Of a stretch of 64,000 nucleotides of DNA, positions 45,718 to 57,860 are shown in pieces. The notes under the pieces are model-generated. The model was not told the DNA's origin and ran no database searches. It was given only the letters and a program-made list of their open reading frames with translations. Made by a program: the position numbers and the translations under genes. How positions within the stretch are numbered: position 1 is the first letter of the stretch; each line of letters starts with the position of its first letter. This stretch comes from Alentia gelatinosa (lineage: Eukaryota > Annelida > Polychaeta > Phyllodocida > Polynoidae): assembly GCA_950022655.1 (NCBI GenBank), contig OX465587.1, forward strand, positions 23,501,716 to 23,565,715, in the 5' to 3' direction.

Positions 45718-48700
45718 ATGGGCGAGCCGCGCGGTAAGCGGGCGGTGCCGGACGGCGGCTGGGGGTGGGTGGTCGTCTTAGGGTCGGCGCTCATCCACTT
45801 CCTTATCGTGGGCTTAGGACGCAGCTTCGGCATCTTCTACTTGGATCTCTTGGGCCGCTTCCAAGCCTCGTCCTCCGCTACGGCCTTGGTGGTGTCCATC
45901 TACAACACCATCAGGATGGTCTTTGGTAAGATTTCGTCATTTAGTATTTGTAGGCTTGGGATTTCGCCGGATTTTTCCGAATTTGCGGATTTTTTTTTTT
46001 TACGTCCCAAGGGGCATTCTTGAGATCAATGTAAATCCGCGGAGAAATTGAGGTGATATTTAAATAAAAAGCACATTTTAGCTTTCAATTGAGGCCAGAA
46101 CTATCAAGCATTAAACATAATCCCAGCTTCAATTGATGGGGAAAAATTGCGTGTGGCTACTCATGACATATCTTTTTCCGGATTTTTTTAATATTATTTT
46201 CGAATTCCATACCTGTTTTGTAAGTCATCAGTAGTGTTGTGTAATTAGGGCGAAAAAGGTTACCCTGCCTCAGTTCAGGTCTCCCCTCACTTGGTTCATT
46301 GTCTGATTGCATTTCTCCTTTTTATCCTACCCCTAATATAAAATCCCATAGGCTTAACATTGAGTTTCCGTATGCCACGCTGACTGGCATACAGAGTTTT
46401 ATATGCCACTAATGGCATTCAGAATTGTTATCACATAATATTCCATAATCGAGGAGACGGGGTAGGGTGAAATCAAAACCTGATTCGTTTTAATCTTGGC
46501 CATCGCATGCCACTCCTGGAGTTTTGGCTCCAGACATCACTCGGCTTCACCTCATGAAGTCACTATGCCAAACTCCAGTCGTGGCATACGGTGGCCAAGA
46601 TTAAAACTCATCCAGTTTTATGATAATATGACCTGGCGTTTGCTGAGGTGTTGGTCTTATTACGTACCATGGCCCTCGACTCTGCAGGTTACTCAAATTC
46701 AGTGAGGCGATGGGAAAAATCCGGCAGATGAAAGTATCTGTATGTGTGATGTAACTATAACCTGAAGTATGCATCTTAAACATTCACCCGTGTCAACTTT
46801 TAATCTGAACACTGGCATCGACTATGACTGTCTTAGTCTGCAGCACGTCTTTGTGACGTCACTCTTTGTTTCCATGGTTTCAGGTCCAGTGGCGGGTATC
46901 ATGTGTGACCGATACACGACAAGGGTTGTCGTCACTTGTGCTGGTGTCGTCATTTCCGCAGGCTGCATCATCACCGCGTTCACCAATTCGCTGCTCTACA
47001 CCTACCTCAGCTTTGGACTGATTGCCGGTAAGGTATCTCGACTCTATATCATTAGTCCACTACTCCAGGGACCTGGGACCTGTTTCACTAGACAGTGACA
47101 TGTCTAGATGGTGTCTAGATGGTGTGTCCGGTTTCATAAGAACTAGACATTAGACTTCGTTTTGTCCGTTCTTGCTTGCACTGTTGGTGCCGCTTTTCAT
47201 ATCTGTCTAACACTTTTGTCACAGAACTAGTGAAACAGGTCCATGATGTGTCTAGAGTTCTCTAATTCTTATGTTTGGGGTCTGTATTTCCTAAGGGCAG
47301 CTACTTGTGGTGTCACGAAACTAGACAAACCCAATGTCTGTATGGTGTCACAGACATGTCACGAGACTAGTGAAACAGGTCCCTGTTTCACTAGTTTCGT
47401 GAGTTTGCCCTTAGGAAAAGACAGACCCCAAACATAAGAATTAGACAAATCTAGACACATCATGGACCTGTCTCACTAGTTTTGTGACAAAAGTGAAAGA
47501 CAGACATGAAAAGCGGCACCAACAGTGCAAGCAAGAACGGGCAAAACAAAGTCTAATGTCTAGTTCTTATGAAACCGGACACACCTTCTAGACACCATCT
47601 AGACATGTCACGAAAATAGTGGAACAGGTCCCAGGCCCTAGTTATATTTCACGTGTGAGTCATTAAGAAATTTGCCCTAAAAATAGATTTTTTTATCATA
47701 CATGATTCTCATTTCTCACTTGACTTGTAATGTCATATTGCTTGTAAATAAGCAAGCATTCATCTAAATGAACCATTATAGCAAGGAAAAGTAATGTGAA
47801 TTAAGAGGTAGTAAATAAGTATGAATGATAATTAACTCTGTAGTAGAAATCACACTTTTGTGGCAGGACTTTATATCCCAAATGCAAAGAACAAATTGAA
47901 TCTCGAGGATCTCCCTGGATGAAGATATAAGTGAGTATGAAAGGACACTGACGTAATATTGTAGATTTTTTTTTTCATTTTCAGCGCAGAACATTTCAGT
48001 ATACAAAAACATACAATAAAGTGGTTTGAAACTCCCAACAGACCCTCTGCCTCACGCTATGGCCAACACTGGCTCCTTGTCCATGTTTTCTCCGTCTTCT
48101 CGAGCCATGAAATTAGATGCGAAAAATATTTCGCATCCCTTATTTATTAGTATCAATCAAGCTACATCAATAAGAAGACATTCTCAAAATAAATAAAAAG
48201 TTTAAATATGTGTAATCAATCAATTCTTTCACTAGTTCTCCATGACTTTTGCCCCAAAGGTGAGAGGTTTCCTTTTTGCTAACTATGAACAAATATCTCT
48301 AACCAGGTCTTGGTGGTTCGTTCCTGTTCACACCTTCCTATATCATCGTCGGCAAGTACTTTGACAAGAACAAGGGCAAGGCGATGGCCATCGCCACGAT
48401 GGGCGCCGGGCTGGGCACCGTGGGCCTGGCGCCCTTCATCCAGCTTCTGCTCGACACCTACAGCTTCTTCGGCACCATGCTCATTCTCGGCGGCCTTATG
48501 CTGCACAACTGCGTAGCCGGGCTGCTCTTCCGCCCGCTGCCCCCGCCGCCGCCCGAGCAGGAGCTCCGGCCGCTGAGCAACTCGAAGCCGGACGGACAGG
48601 CGGACGGGCAGGCGGCGGTGAACGGAGACCTCGGCGGGGAGAGTGTAGCGGAGACGCCGGCGTCCACGTGCCACACGTTGAAGCGCCAGCTGGCGGTGCT

Positions 48701-51700
48701 GGGGAACGTGACGTTCCTCATGTACGGCTTCCAGATCTTCGCCATGTCCATCTCCACCCAGGTGTTCTTCTCCTTCCTGCCGGCCATCGCCGAGCAGTAC
48801 GGGGCCGAACGCCGGCCCGCCGCCCTCCTCCTCTCCGTCATGGGGTTCGCCGACATGGCTGGACGCTTCATCTGGGGCTTCTTCTTCGATCTGAAGGCCA
48901 TACGCTACCGCCGGCGCCTGTTCCACACCTGGCTAGGCTTCCCGTTAGCCGCTTCCGTCATTGTAACAGGTTTGTAGAATGTTAGAATGTTGGTGATAAA
49001 ATAATTAATTTCATTTGGTTTCACAACCAATATTTTTATAAACGTGTATGGGAAGGTAGTCCGTATTTTCCTGTACGGACCAGTGGTCCGTACAGTATTT
49101 TTACGTTATATGGCGAAACGATGGGTATTTACAAAATATACGGCATGGGCATATAGTAATGTTCTACATATATATCTAGTTACTACTGAAATGTGTAAGT
49201 CTATTGTTGCGTACCACCGTGTACTATCACGTCATGTCATATGAGGTCATATCGTGTTATAGTGCGCCATGTCTTATATTTGTGTCTGTTTTATGTGCTT
49301 GCACTATGAATAGTATATTTGGTTCTATATATATATGATCTATATTGATGATCTATATATATATTGTGACATCAATAAAGGAGACTGGGACCAGATCAAG
49401 TGCACAAGCGTTAATCGAGATTGTATTTGGAATTAAAGAAGCAGTACATCAATTCTGCTCAAGGTGTAACCCCCGGAGCTCAAACGTGTCCTAAGATAAG
49501 ACTAAAAAGCTACAAGTCATATAGAGAGAAGTGGACTGAGATCAGAAGCTGAGCTCATCCTAGACTGGTTCCCTGCCCGAATGAAATAAGGGATAGGTAA
49601 CGGGTCCCTACGTCCTTCAACTAGGCCATAGTACGTCCCGTTGTCGCTAGGGCCAGGGCGCTCATGCTTTCAAAGCGGATATATCTCCGCCGAGCCCACT
49701 AGCGGATACCCTGGGAACCACTAGCGTATCTGGTGGTCTGCCTACACTGGCCACCCGAGCTACACTACGTTAGCTCTGGTCACGTTAAATTGACAGGGGC
49801 CTTGACATGGCGTGGTAGTGGGTATCTCATGCCATTGCAGTGGGTAAAGGAACTTCACTTTAGCTATTTGGGAGGTTTGTTAGGGGTTGGTATCTATTTT
49901 TACTCTGTGTATCTATTTTTACTCTGTGGTCCGACCACTCTCTGAGAGCTTGAGACAAATATCTCGTAGCATAACATGGACAAGGGGCTTTGAGAGTACT
50001 ACAATCTCCAACCACGACAATAGCCTCTTGTGAAAGAGATTACCAAGACAAAAGATCTGCTGGCAGAACAATTCACTCTTCCAGCAGAGATTCTATCTCT
50101 GGTAGTAGGCTCTGGTAGTTGGAAGATCAGCTAGGTGAGTGAAAGCCCTCCCACACTCTATTGACCCTCATTCTTACCCTAGAAGTCACTTTTCCATGTT
50201 CTCATCTTCTTTTAATGTGTATTTTTTTAAATTGCCACAGAGATAAGGTTCTTATCAATTTATTAACATATAGATATTGTTTTGGAAGTATTTGGAATAT
50301 CAAAGTCCATGGAGAACAAAATTGTTTGGTTTGAGAGTGAGAATCCGTGGACACGTCCATGGTTTAACGTTACCAACCTCTTAGTTGGAACGTAGTGTAG
50401 ACAGAGGTGGCGGCCAATCTAGTGGTCTGCCAAGGTGGCGCAATCCCACAATGCAACAGAAAAATGGAGGCGTTACCAATAATGCACCACGAAACTGGAA
50501 CCCGTTACCTGGCCTTTAGTCTAACTAGGCCAGGCTGCCAGGCTAAGCTCATCCATCCATGAACTCGAAGCCACAAGTGGCACACCAGAGCAACCGCCGT
50601 CCTTATATAGGACGTCAAGATCATGTGACGGTTGCTCACGTGGGGGGGGGGGGGGGGGGCAATACTTCCCCGCAGGATCCCCGGGCCCTGTCCGGGGGAT
50701 CCAGTGAACCAACGCACACCAAATAATTATATATAGAAAACTTACACATCATCCAAGAAAGGAGAGTCTACTTCTGTCCCCATTAAAGTAGAACTACAGT
50801 AAAACCCCGCTTCTGGGACACCTCACTTAAGGGGACAGTTTTCTTGGAACAGAAATCTTTATTTAGTTTATTTTAAACCCGCTTAAGGGGTCACTTTGCT
50901 CGGAACGGAGGGGGTTCCCTTAAGCGGGGCTTTACTGTACAGTGCAGTACAGTAAAACCCCGCGTAAGCGGTCACCCCCCGTTCCGGGCCAAAGTGGCTG
51001 CTTACGCGGGGTATCCGCTTACGCGGGGTTTTCAAGTGTTTTATACCAATATGTATACCAATATGTACCGAAATAACTGTCCGCTTATGCGAGGTGTCCG
51101 CTTACGCGAGGTTGCCGCTTACACGGGGTTAAATTAAACATCTAATAGAGGGAAAAATTTCCGTTCTGAGCAAAAGTGTCCGCTTACGCGCGGTGTCCAT
51201 TAGGCGGGGTTCTACTGTATATGTATTCTCTGTTAAGAAGTGGCTGTTTGTTGTTGAAGGTATGATGAACACCTACTGGGCGTTCTTCGGGATGACCATC
51301 TTCTTCGGGCTCGTAGAGGGCGGCTTCCACAGTCAGCGTGCCACCATTGTGTCGGAGTTTGTCGCCAAAGATCAGATGTCCTCCACTGTGGGCTTCGTCA
51401 TCTTCTTCCAGGGACTGGGGAACATGGCAGGGCCTCCCGTAGCAGGTTTGTACTTGGGATTGTTTGACTTTTTTTTTTTTTAGGATTTTTATTTATACTG
51501 GAGTTTTCGGTTAGGAGTGATTGACCCCTATCTTCTACCGTCTCCAGTCGCAAAGTTCCTAGAAGCCCAATGCCCAGGTTGTGGGCTTACACGGTGGCCA
51601 TGAATAGCTCTAATAATAACATATAATACATTGGTATTTACCTGCTAAGCAATCAGCAAGGCTGCACTTGCTGCAGTAGCAGAGTGCCATGATCACTCTT

Positions 51701-52461
51701 GAACTGAACTTGAAAAGTAGCTATATACAGAAGAGAATGACAACATTGAAATCTAATCCCAAGTTCTAACTTGCCTTGGAAAACTACTTTGTTGCTCAAG
51801 GACACATGGCAAGCAGGACAAGTACCCACCACCTTAAAACATTAGGAACATGGCAGTCTCTTTAATGGAGGACAGTCTCAAAAACGCTAAGGAAATAGAC
51901 ACCAGTCTTAAATTTTAAACTGCCATGTTTTTAGGCGGTGGGTACTTGTTCACGAGCTGCTTGCCTTGTCCTGTTATCCTGGGGCACTCAGTAGTGTCCC
52001 AGGCTCGTTAGAACATCAAATGCCCTTCATACTTCAACCAAGGTAAGTAATCGTGTACTTACCTATTATACTTGTTTGAACCTTGTGAATGTTATAGGTT
52101 ATAGTCGATTTTTAGGTTTATGAATATTATATCTAAGCGACGAGGCGAAGTTCAGTTCTGTTCCCAACCGATATAACAAAACTCCCATTCCCAGTTCTGA
52201 GGGTGCTTAATATATGCTATAGGCAATTCCTAATTGTATTAATGTCATATCTTATCCATTTTGCTTTACACTACAGTAACGAATATTTTCTTTGTTCCAG
52301 GCATGTTGCGAGACATCTACAGAACATATAGCATCTGTTATTACTTCGGCGGATCAACCCTAGCCGTCACCTCATTCCTCTTCCTGGCTGAATACTATAT
52401 CAGGAAGATGTTGGCCAGGCGGACAAAGGCTCCATCACAAGCCAGTCCGGTCGAAGCGTAG
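45718..52461 (+). CDS. SLC16/MCT-family transporter (monocarboxylate transporter-like), complete, five coding exons
   Basis: A member of the major facilitator superfamily in the plasma membrane, probably a monocarboxylate or related organic-anion transporter. Exons: 45718-45925, 46884-47027, 48307-48969, 51260-51445, 52302-52461 (TAG); 1362 nt, 453 residues. The family signature PDGGWGWVVVL is at residues 11-21, at the start of TM1; the second signature is KYFDKNKGKAMAIATMGAG (134-152), at TM5. A GC-rich cytoplasmic loop with six prolines and GQADGQAAVNGDLGG separates the two six-helix halves in exon 3, and FFGLVEGGFHS plus GPPVAG in exon 4 fit TM9-TM11. Every intron is in phase 1. The subtype and substrate cannot be told from the sequence. 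The C-terminal tail is short (RRTKAPSQASPVEA). Confidence 0.92.
46322..46625 (+). repeat. Two-part foldback element, copy H, in MCT intron 1
   Basis: TTATCCTACCCC, CCATAGGCTTAACATTGAG, a CGTATGCCACGCTGACTGGC hairpin region, GGGGTAGGGTGAAATC, then a stem (TTTTAATCTTGGCCATCGC.. 46485-46527 against 46567-46606) with an ACTCGGCTTCACCTC loop. Confidence 0.8.
47075..47632. mobile_element. Composite of GGGACCTGTTTCACTAG MITEs, MCT intron 2
   Basis: GGACCTGTTTCACTAG termini occur near 47085 and 47381, complements near 47231, 47367 and 47618, the last degraded. Internal blocks (AGTCTAATGTCTAGTTCTTA) appear in both orientations. The arrangement is two or more copies inserted head to head or into each other. 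Confidence 0.7.
47990..48145 (+). mobile_element. GGGATGTCAGTT-family MITE, interior fragment
   Basis: Carries AAAGTGGTTTGAAACTCCCA, AGACCCTCTGCCTCACGC and TCCATGTTTTCTCCGTC but neither terminus. It ends 160 bp before MCT exon 3. Confidence 0.55.
49312..49378. repeat. AT-rich microsatellite
   Basis: CTATATATATATGATC and its near copies, with an imperfect palindrome. It lies in MCT intron 3. Confidence 0.6.
49560..50520. repeat. Dispersed repeat in MCT intron 3, inverted relative at 56810-57190
   Basis: GAGAGTACTACAATCTCCAA, ACGACAATAGCCTC, AAAGATCTGCTGG and CTTCCAGCAGAGATTCT near 49990-50100 match the complement of 56890-57020. The outer ends carry GGATAGGTAACGGGTCCC (about 49590) and, inverted, GGAACCCGTTACCTGGCC (about 50497), which may be the termini of the element. 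Confidence 0.5.
50797..50937. mobile_element. pogo/Tigger-like MITE, 141 bp, TA target duplication
   Basis: TA at 50795-50796 and 50938-50939 flank CAGTAAAACCCCGCTTC and the complementary right end (AAGCGGGGCTTTACTG). The CAGTARAACC-type terminus with TA duplication is the pogo/Tigger pattern. Confidence 0.8.
50950..51217. mobile_element. pogo/Tigger-like MITE, 268 bp, TA target duplication
   Basis: Starts CAGTAAAACCCCGCGTAAGC after TA (50948-50949) and ends AGGCGGGGTTCTACTG before TA (51218-51219). CCGCTTACGCGRGGT recurs about six times inside. It ends 42 bp before MCT exon 4. Confidence 0.85.
51800..51985. repeat. Inverted repeat with arms of about 50 bp, MCT intron 4
   Basis: AAGTACCCACCACCTTAAAA and AACATGGCAGT on the left face ACTGCCATGTTTTTAGGCGG and TGGGTACTTGTTC on the right, with AGCAGGACA / GCTTGCCTTGTCCTG extending the arms. 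Confidence 0.75.
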
Positions 52462-52540
52462 CCCTAAATCATGGAGACTCCCCGTGTGTGATTGTTTGTG
52501 AAGAAGTGTAAATGAATACTGTAACAAACCATGTTTTAAC

Positions 52541-52830
52541 AAGAATCCAACAAGTTTTGGTCAAAGTCATTGTTCTCCACGAGTTTGATGTGGAGTGATA
52601 TGAACGCGGCGAGAGCCGAGTGGATCTCACATAGTATTCAAATGAGTTGGAGAATGACTTCTTTGACCAAAGCTAGTTGCTTTCTGTATTTATCTCACCC
52701 CTGTACGTACCTAAAGAATGTACAGCACACAGGGTATTAACCATGGAGAACGGACTGCAGTTCTTGTACGGGCATGGAGAACAAGTTCCCAATGTTAAGC
52801 CTATGGACATTTATTCCAGGGGTGAGATAA
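52541..52830 (-). repeat. Two-part foldback element, copy E
   Basis: On the minus strand: TTATCTCACCCCTGG, CCATAGGCTTAACATTGGG, then GGGGTGAGATAAATAC and a stem (GGTCAAAGAAGTCATTCTCC / GGAGAACAATGACTTTGACC). It belongs to the subfamily of copies C and D and lies 80 bp after the MCT stop, so it may be part of the 3' UTR. Confidence 0.82.
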
Positions 52831-53344
52831 TACTTTGATATGGGTTTGGGGACCAGCATACATCATTGCTGCATGGCTAGGCCTTTTAACTTGGTATAAG
52901 AGATTGTATGTCTACTGAGCTGCTACTGGAAAGGTATATGGTTGGATATTTATCTCTTCTTCCTGAGAAGAATCATGTTTCTAATCACTAATGACATTTG
53001 GTAGTTTAATGAAGACGAAATAGACTGAACCCTGATGACAAACTAATTACATTTCACATCGGTAAAGTTCGAGATAATCATGCATCACTTTGTGAATCAT
53101 TCAGGAAGATTCCTCACCGATTTAACATGGTCTGCGTCTCATAGGTAAATGCAGAGGTGAGAACAGAATACTTCAGAACACAATGCCCAGAATCCACTTG
53201 ATTCATTTTTGCTCATGTTTTTAGATATGTTCTTAGGCTTGCCTAGGAACGGAGTAATTTGATACACTCTCAACTCGCCGAAGATGAGTCTATGCTGTGA
53301 TACTTATCGACTTGTAGTCATGTATTCATGTTTTTTTTGCTCTC

Positions 53345-53522
53345 TCTTATTTATCCTTTATCATGATGCCAGTTTTTTTAATTATTTCCATTTATCGTTA
53401 TTTTTTCTCGTCAGAAAATATATTCAACGTATTCTTGTTTATCCTTCTTCATGATGCCAGTTTTCAAATTATTTCTAGTTATCATTATTTTTTCTCGTCA
53501 GAAAATATATTCATTGTATTCT
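53345..53522. repeat. Tandem duplication, about 88 bp unit
   Basis: TCATGATGCCAGTTTT and TTTTCTCGTCAGAAAATATA each occur twice, about 90 bp apart; the second copy has a few substitutions. Confidence 0.8.
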
Positions 53523-55012
53523 TTAGTATGTCATGATGTACATAAAGTACTAAGTTATAATTACACGCAGTATTCCATTAAGTCCCTATCCCCACACCCA
53601 TCCCTGTGTATGTTAGATAGGTCTGCAGCCACCGGTCCTTTACTGGAATAAAAAAAAAAAAATTCCCTCCAACGAATCAACACACCAACCTGAAAACACC
53701 CCACAAGGTGTGAAGGAAGGTTAACCCTATAGTTGATAGGGAAAAGATTTTACAAACAACCTTTACTGGAATCAGTTGGAACTCTTCAAATCCACCACAG
53801 GTCCCCTCTACAGGAAAGCCTGAGAGGACCACAGAGGGGTTATAACTACGGGTTGGAGGCGGGGGACAGTGGGATGGCTGGTGTATTTTATGAATTGTTT
53901 TATGCATCAGTTTACATGTTTATAGTAGGCATGGTATGAATGTTTTCTGGGATATTTCCCTTTTAAATAAACGTGGGGTCGGGTGGGGGATATATGCAAT
54001 AGTACTCAGTGGAAATCATGGAAATTTGAAACAATGAAAAATAAAAATAACTAGTTTTAAGGGGAGAAAAACTATTTTTGTCTATAGTATTCTGGTCTAT
54101 GAAGACTAATTATCGAGTCCGTTCCAAATGGTTCCAAGTGCCTTTTGATGCTGTGAACTAAAAAGTAGTTTATATGATATGGGTCTGCAAGATGCCGGGG
54201 GTGTGCTGTAGATCCAAATGTTGTGCGTTCAAAATGGATGAATAATATATGCAGGAATCATGTATTTCTCATTAAATAGTATATACCGGGAAGTACAAAG
54301 GTTACATTTTGTGTGGGTTTTGTATGCTATAAAGATTTTATTCAAAGGTATCAGGTATTTTCCATGTCTTGTAGTGGCAGTCCTGCCCTGACATTCTTCA
54401 ACTCTGATAACTCGACAAAGGTTCATAGTAACGTGGCGTATTAGGTATCTGTTTTGTCACTGATGTAACCTCTCAATCCTCGCCATTACGAATGGCGTAC
54501 TCATAGTATTGACATCACTAATCTGCTTTAAATGTGTCGAGTTTTTTTTAGCAATGTTTTATGTTTTATGCCACTGCTGTGAAATATGGTATTAATCTCA
54601 CAGTTACCAGTGTCAGTGGTTGGTACTGATCTGGGGGAGAATCACAAAAAAGTACAATTTAATAAATACCTTTTTTTCATAGAATATCCCAAACCATCCA
54701 AATACTCAAGCTATGTGTCATTTTATTACTACACCTTTTGTATGTGTCTATGTAAAATTACAGACTTTTTTTCCTAAAGGTAAAAAATGTATACAACGAA
54801 TTCGAGTGAAGAAATAGTTACAGAAATATAATTGGGAATGTTTACTGCTCCTTTTGGGACCCAATTGTTCGCTTTTTGGTGATTCTGGCCCATCTCCTCC
54901 AGGCATAGCACTGAATCCCTCTTAGCTGAGGGGATCCTGTTTGGTAATACCAATATCAATAGGTTACCAAAATGTTCACAGTTCATTGCAGCCATTGGTC
55001 TCACAATAGCGT

Positions 55013-55492
55013 CAGGGTTCGTACAGAGCCTGGAAAACCTGGAAAGGCCTGAAATTATGTTTTTGGGTTTTCCAGGCCTGGAAAAGCCTGGAATTCCTGA
55101 AAGAGCCTGGAAAATTTAGTTTTGCATAAAAACAATTTTTTTAGTCTGAAATTCTGGTCATTATTAGGTTTCCTTAACTATAATCCCTGACGACCTATTA
55201 AATTTCATTGACTAGGTTTAAATAGTTCCAAAATCCTTTATTTGACCATGTATAGCAAATTGCTAATAATATATCATGGATTTGATTATTTGTCTTCATT
55301 TTTAAAAGTGGTAAAAAAAATGTATCCCAAACCACTGAAATTCCACATATAGCCAGGAAGATAAAGCTAATGTTTGGTAATGAATCGGACATGGTTTTAA
55401 AAACAGTGACCAGATGTGCCTGAAAAAAACCCACCATATTAGAGCCTGGAAAAAGCCTTGAATCTTATTGGGATGTCTATGTACGAACCCTG
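55013..55492. mobile_element. 480 bp MITE with CAGGGTTCGTACA termini and TAGCGT duplication
   Basis: CAGGGTTCGTACAGAGCCTGG at the left and, inverted, CAGGGTTCGTACATAGA at the right. TAGCGT stands at 55007-55012 and 55493-55498. Subterminal GCCTGGAAAA words are repeated on the left (about five times) and once inside the right end. Similar GGGTTCGTAC elements are common in invertebrate genomes; the superfamily is not assigned. Confidence 0.82.
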
Positions 55493-56318
55493 TAGCGTGC
55501 TATTGCATGAATTAGATAAAGGCGTTGTATCACCTTTATATATGTCAGGCCATAAGATCGCATTATTTTACACATAATTCTGTTATCAGTCGTTTTTATC
55601 TATAGATTACCAATCATGATATCAGGATGTATGCCTGTCATTAGCATCATTGTACTCATAAGGTAGCGGTATCATCATATGTTTTTATTTATGTTTTTAA
55701 TTTTTACTTTGAAAATACAATCAAACTTGGCTCGCTTTAGTACCTATTGTACCTGCTACTCCAATGTTGGTCGTTTACAGAGTAATCCTCATGTTGCTAA
55801 CATTAACATACGTTAGGACACGAATATTTTTTATAAACATTTTGATATAATATCCACAAATATACGAAAGCAAAGATACTATTTTAGTATCATTAATTAC
55901 AATTGTAAATCTTTCTCTATGCGTAATACTTAATCTATTAATTTACCAATTGTAATAGTATTATTAACTTTGGCTTTACTAGTGAATTTAAATTTTTTTT
56001 TTTTTTTACATTTCAAGCCAAGTTTTTTTTCTTCATTTTAACCAAGAACGAAGTGATTGTACGTTTTGACACAAAGTTGCACTGATTTTCATACCTTGGT
56101 CAAGAGCAATCACGTTTGTCCCGTTCATTTAATGTTCGTTTTCCAGATTTATGTTCCGAATAAAAATGTTTCCTGCTATAATTTCGATACTTTGCTAATT
56201 CTATGTTAATCTTGCACTCCCATATCCCACGTCTACACCTTATTCAAAAGCCGCAATGCTCGGAATGGGATTTTTTGCAGTTTAGAAAGATCACTATCTG
56301 CACTATCTAGTATACACT

Positions 56319-56597
56319 TTATCGTACGCCTAATAAAAAACTCCTTAGGCTTAACATTGGGTCACTGTATTCGGTCTAGTGGGATACACTTGACAAATGA
56401 CGTCATTTGTTAATGTAGAAGTAATTTAGACGGGCGGGGTAGGATAAATTCTAAACCAAACTGGAGTTAGTCGTGTCATTATTCATCGCACCCCGGCAAG
56501 ATCTTGTATTACTGCTCTCGGCTTCGCCTTGCGCAGTAATACACGATCTTGCCGGCGTGCGATAAACAAAAGCACGACTAACTCTTGTTTCGTTTCA
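56319..56597 (+). repeat. Two-part foldback element, copy I
   Basis: TTATCGTACGCC, CTTAGGCTTAACATTGGG, CGGGGTAGGATAAATTC, then a stem (56466-56515, GTTAGTCGTG..GTATTACTGC, against 56533-56583) with a CTCGGCTTCGCCTTG loop. Stem sequence is unique in the window. Confidence 0.82.
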
Positions 56598-56809
56598 CAA
56601 TGATACTGATCAAGAGTAAACAAAGGTCAGCGAGTATATAGGGAAATGTAATGAACTTTGGATAATTATCGTGGTAACAAGGTAATATTCATGGGAACAA
56701 ATTCCAACAAATGAATAAATGAGAGTAAAGTGACTGTGGTGGTTGTATCTTTTAACATGAGGGATGGGCGGGCAGGATATTTCCTGAATGTCTGTTGAGG
56801 GCAGCGAGC

Positions 56810-57190
56810 GGCGTATTCTGGCCACCAGAGCACACTGACGTTAGCTCTGGTTGAATTCGATCTTAACCACCTTCACATACACTCGCTAAGCTGATCCCAG
56901 AGTCAGAATCTCTGCTTGCAGAGAATATCATTCTTCCAGCAGATCTTTTGTTACGGAAGTCTGTCGCAACAAGCTATTGTTGTGGTTGAAGATTGTAGTA
57001 CTCTCCAAGCCTCTTATCCTTATTATTTTCTTGTGTGTGTATTTTGATAAAGAAACCATGAAATTAGACTTTGTTATCAATTACCTAAGTTAATGATGAC
57101 ATGTAGCGAGTATTCATAGTTTATATTCCACGATGTCCCAAAAGGGTATCTTGCTTCGAGATATTTGTATCAAGCTCTTTGGCCAGAAAG
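56810..57190. repeat. Dispersed repeat, inverted relative of 49930-50130
   Basis: Shares CTTCCAGCAGATC, GCTATTGTTGTGGTTGAAG, TTGTAGTACTCTCC and GAGATATTTGTATCAAGCTC with the complement of the 50 kb copy. Confidence 0.5.
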
Positions 57191-57202
57191 AGATCAGACC
57201 AG

Positions 57203-57860
57203 GGGCCCGTTTAATGATCTGGGATCGAACATGAAGACCATTTTCTGTACCACCTACAAAGGCTATCGTATAATGATATTTAAGACTGTATTACATGTCC
57301 ATAAGATCGTCCATAAATGTTAATAGAGATGACCCATATCGTCCCTGGATCTCTATACAGTATAGCATACAGAGAAGGGTGTTCATGTAAAAAGACAATA
57401 TTGTACTCTTGAAACCAAGGACAGAGAAATATAAAAAAATCCCCCATTTACTGTGGTAAAACCTATTGGAATAATATTAATGTTAACACAAAACTGAACC
57501 CATCAAAACTGAGTTTCAAGAAAGAAGTCAAAAAGTTAATTGACATCTATGTACCGTAATCAATTCTTGGATTTAGCTGTAAGTGAGTATAAATGATCTA
57601 AGTATCTTAAATACCGACATCCAGGTTCTCTAATGTTTTAACTTATACCAAACTATTATCATCATTGACTACATTATTCAAACCAACACTGTAATCAACA
57701 ATTTATACCTAACGATACTATGCTACACATGAAGTTCATGATATGTAAATACGTTGTAAAACCAGATCAACTTTCGTTGGAAGACCATTGTATTCACAGT
57801 GATACGATTAAAGGTCATATAAAAAAATGTACAATCCTAGATTATTAAATGGGCCCCAGA
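57203..57860. mobile_element. Inverted-terminus element enclosing a LINE tail
   Basis: GGGGCCCGTTTAATGATCT at about 57203 faces the complement of GGGGCCCATTTAATAATCT ending at about 57857. Inside lies a reverse-transcriptase tail (57400-57559). Either a LINE inserted in a MITE or the outer repeats arose with it; the boundaries were judged by eye. Confidence 0.5.
57400..57559 (+). pseudogene. Decayed C-terminal fragment of a non-LTR reverse transcriptase
   Basis: One frame gives LLKPRTEKYKKIP; after a one-base shift near 57436 the next gives KSPIYCGKTYWNNI, then NPSKLSFKKEVKKL and a TAA stop (57557-57559). The pattern TEKY.KS..Y.G...WN followed by an FKKEVKK end is that of CR1/Jockey-type reverse transcriptase tails. 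It has no catalytic region and is frameshifted. Related to, but diverged from, 37117-37293. Confidence 0.6.

Noticed and set aside
48279..48926. A 215-codon minus-strand frame
   Set aside because: It is the antisense shadow of MCT exon 3; the plus-strand frame has the MCT signatures and splice sites, and GC-rich exons create long false frames on the opposite strand.
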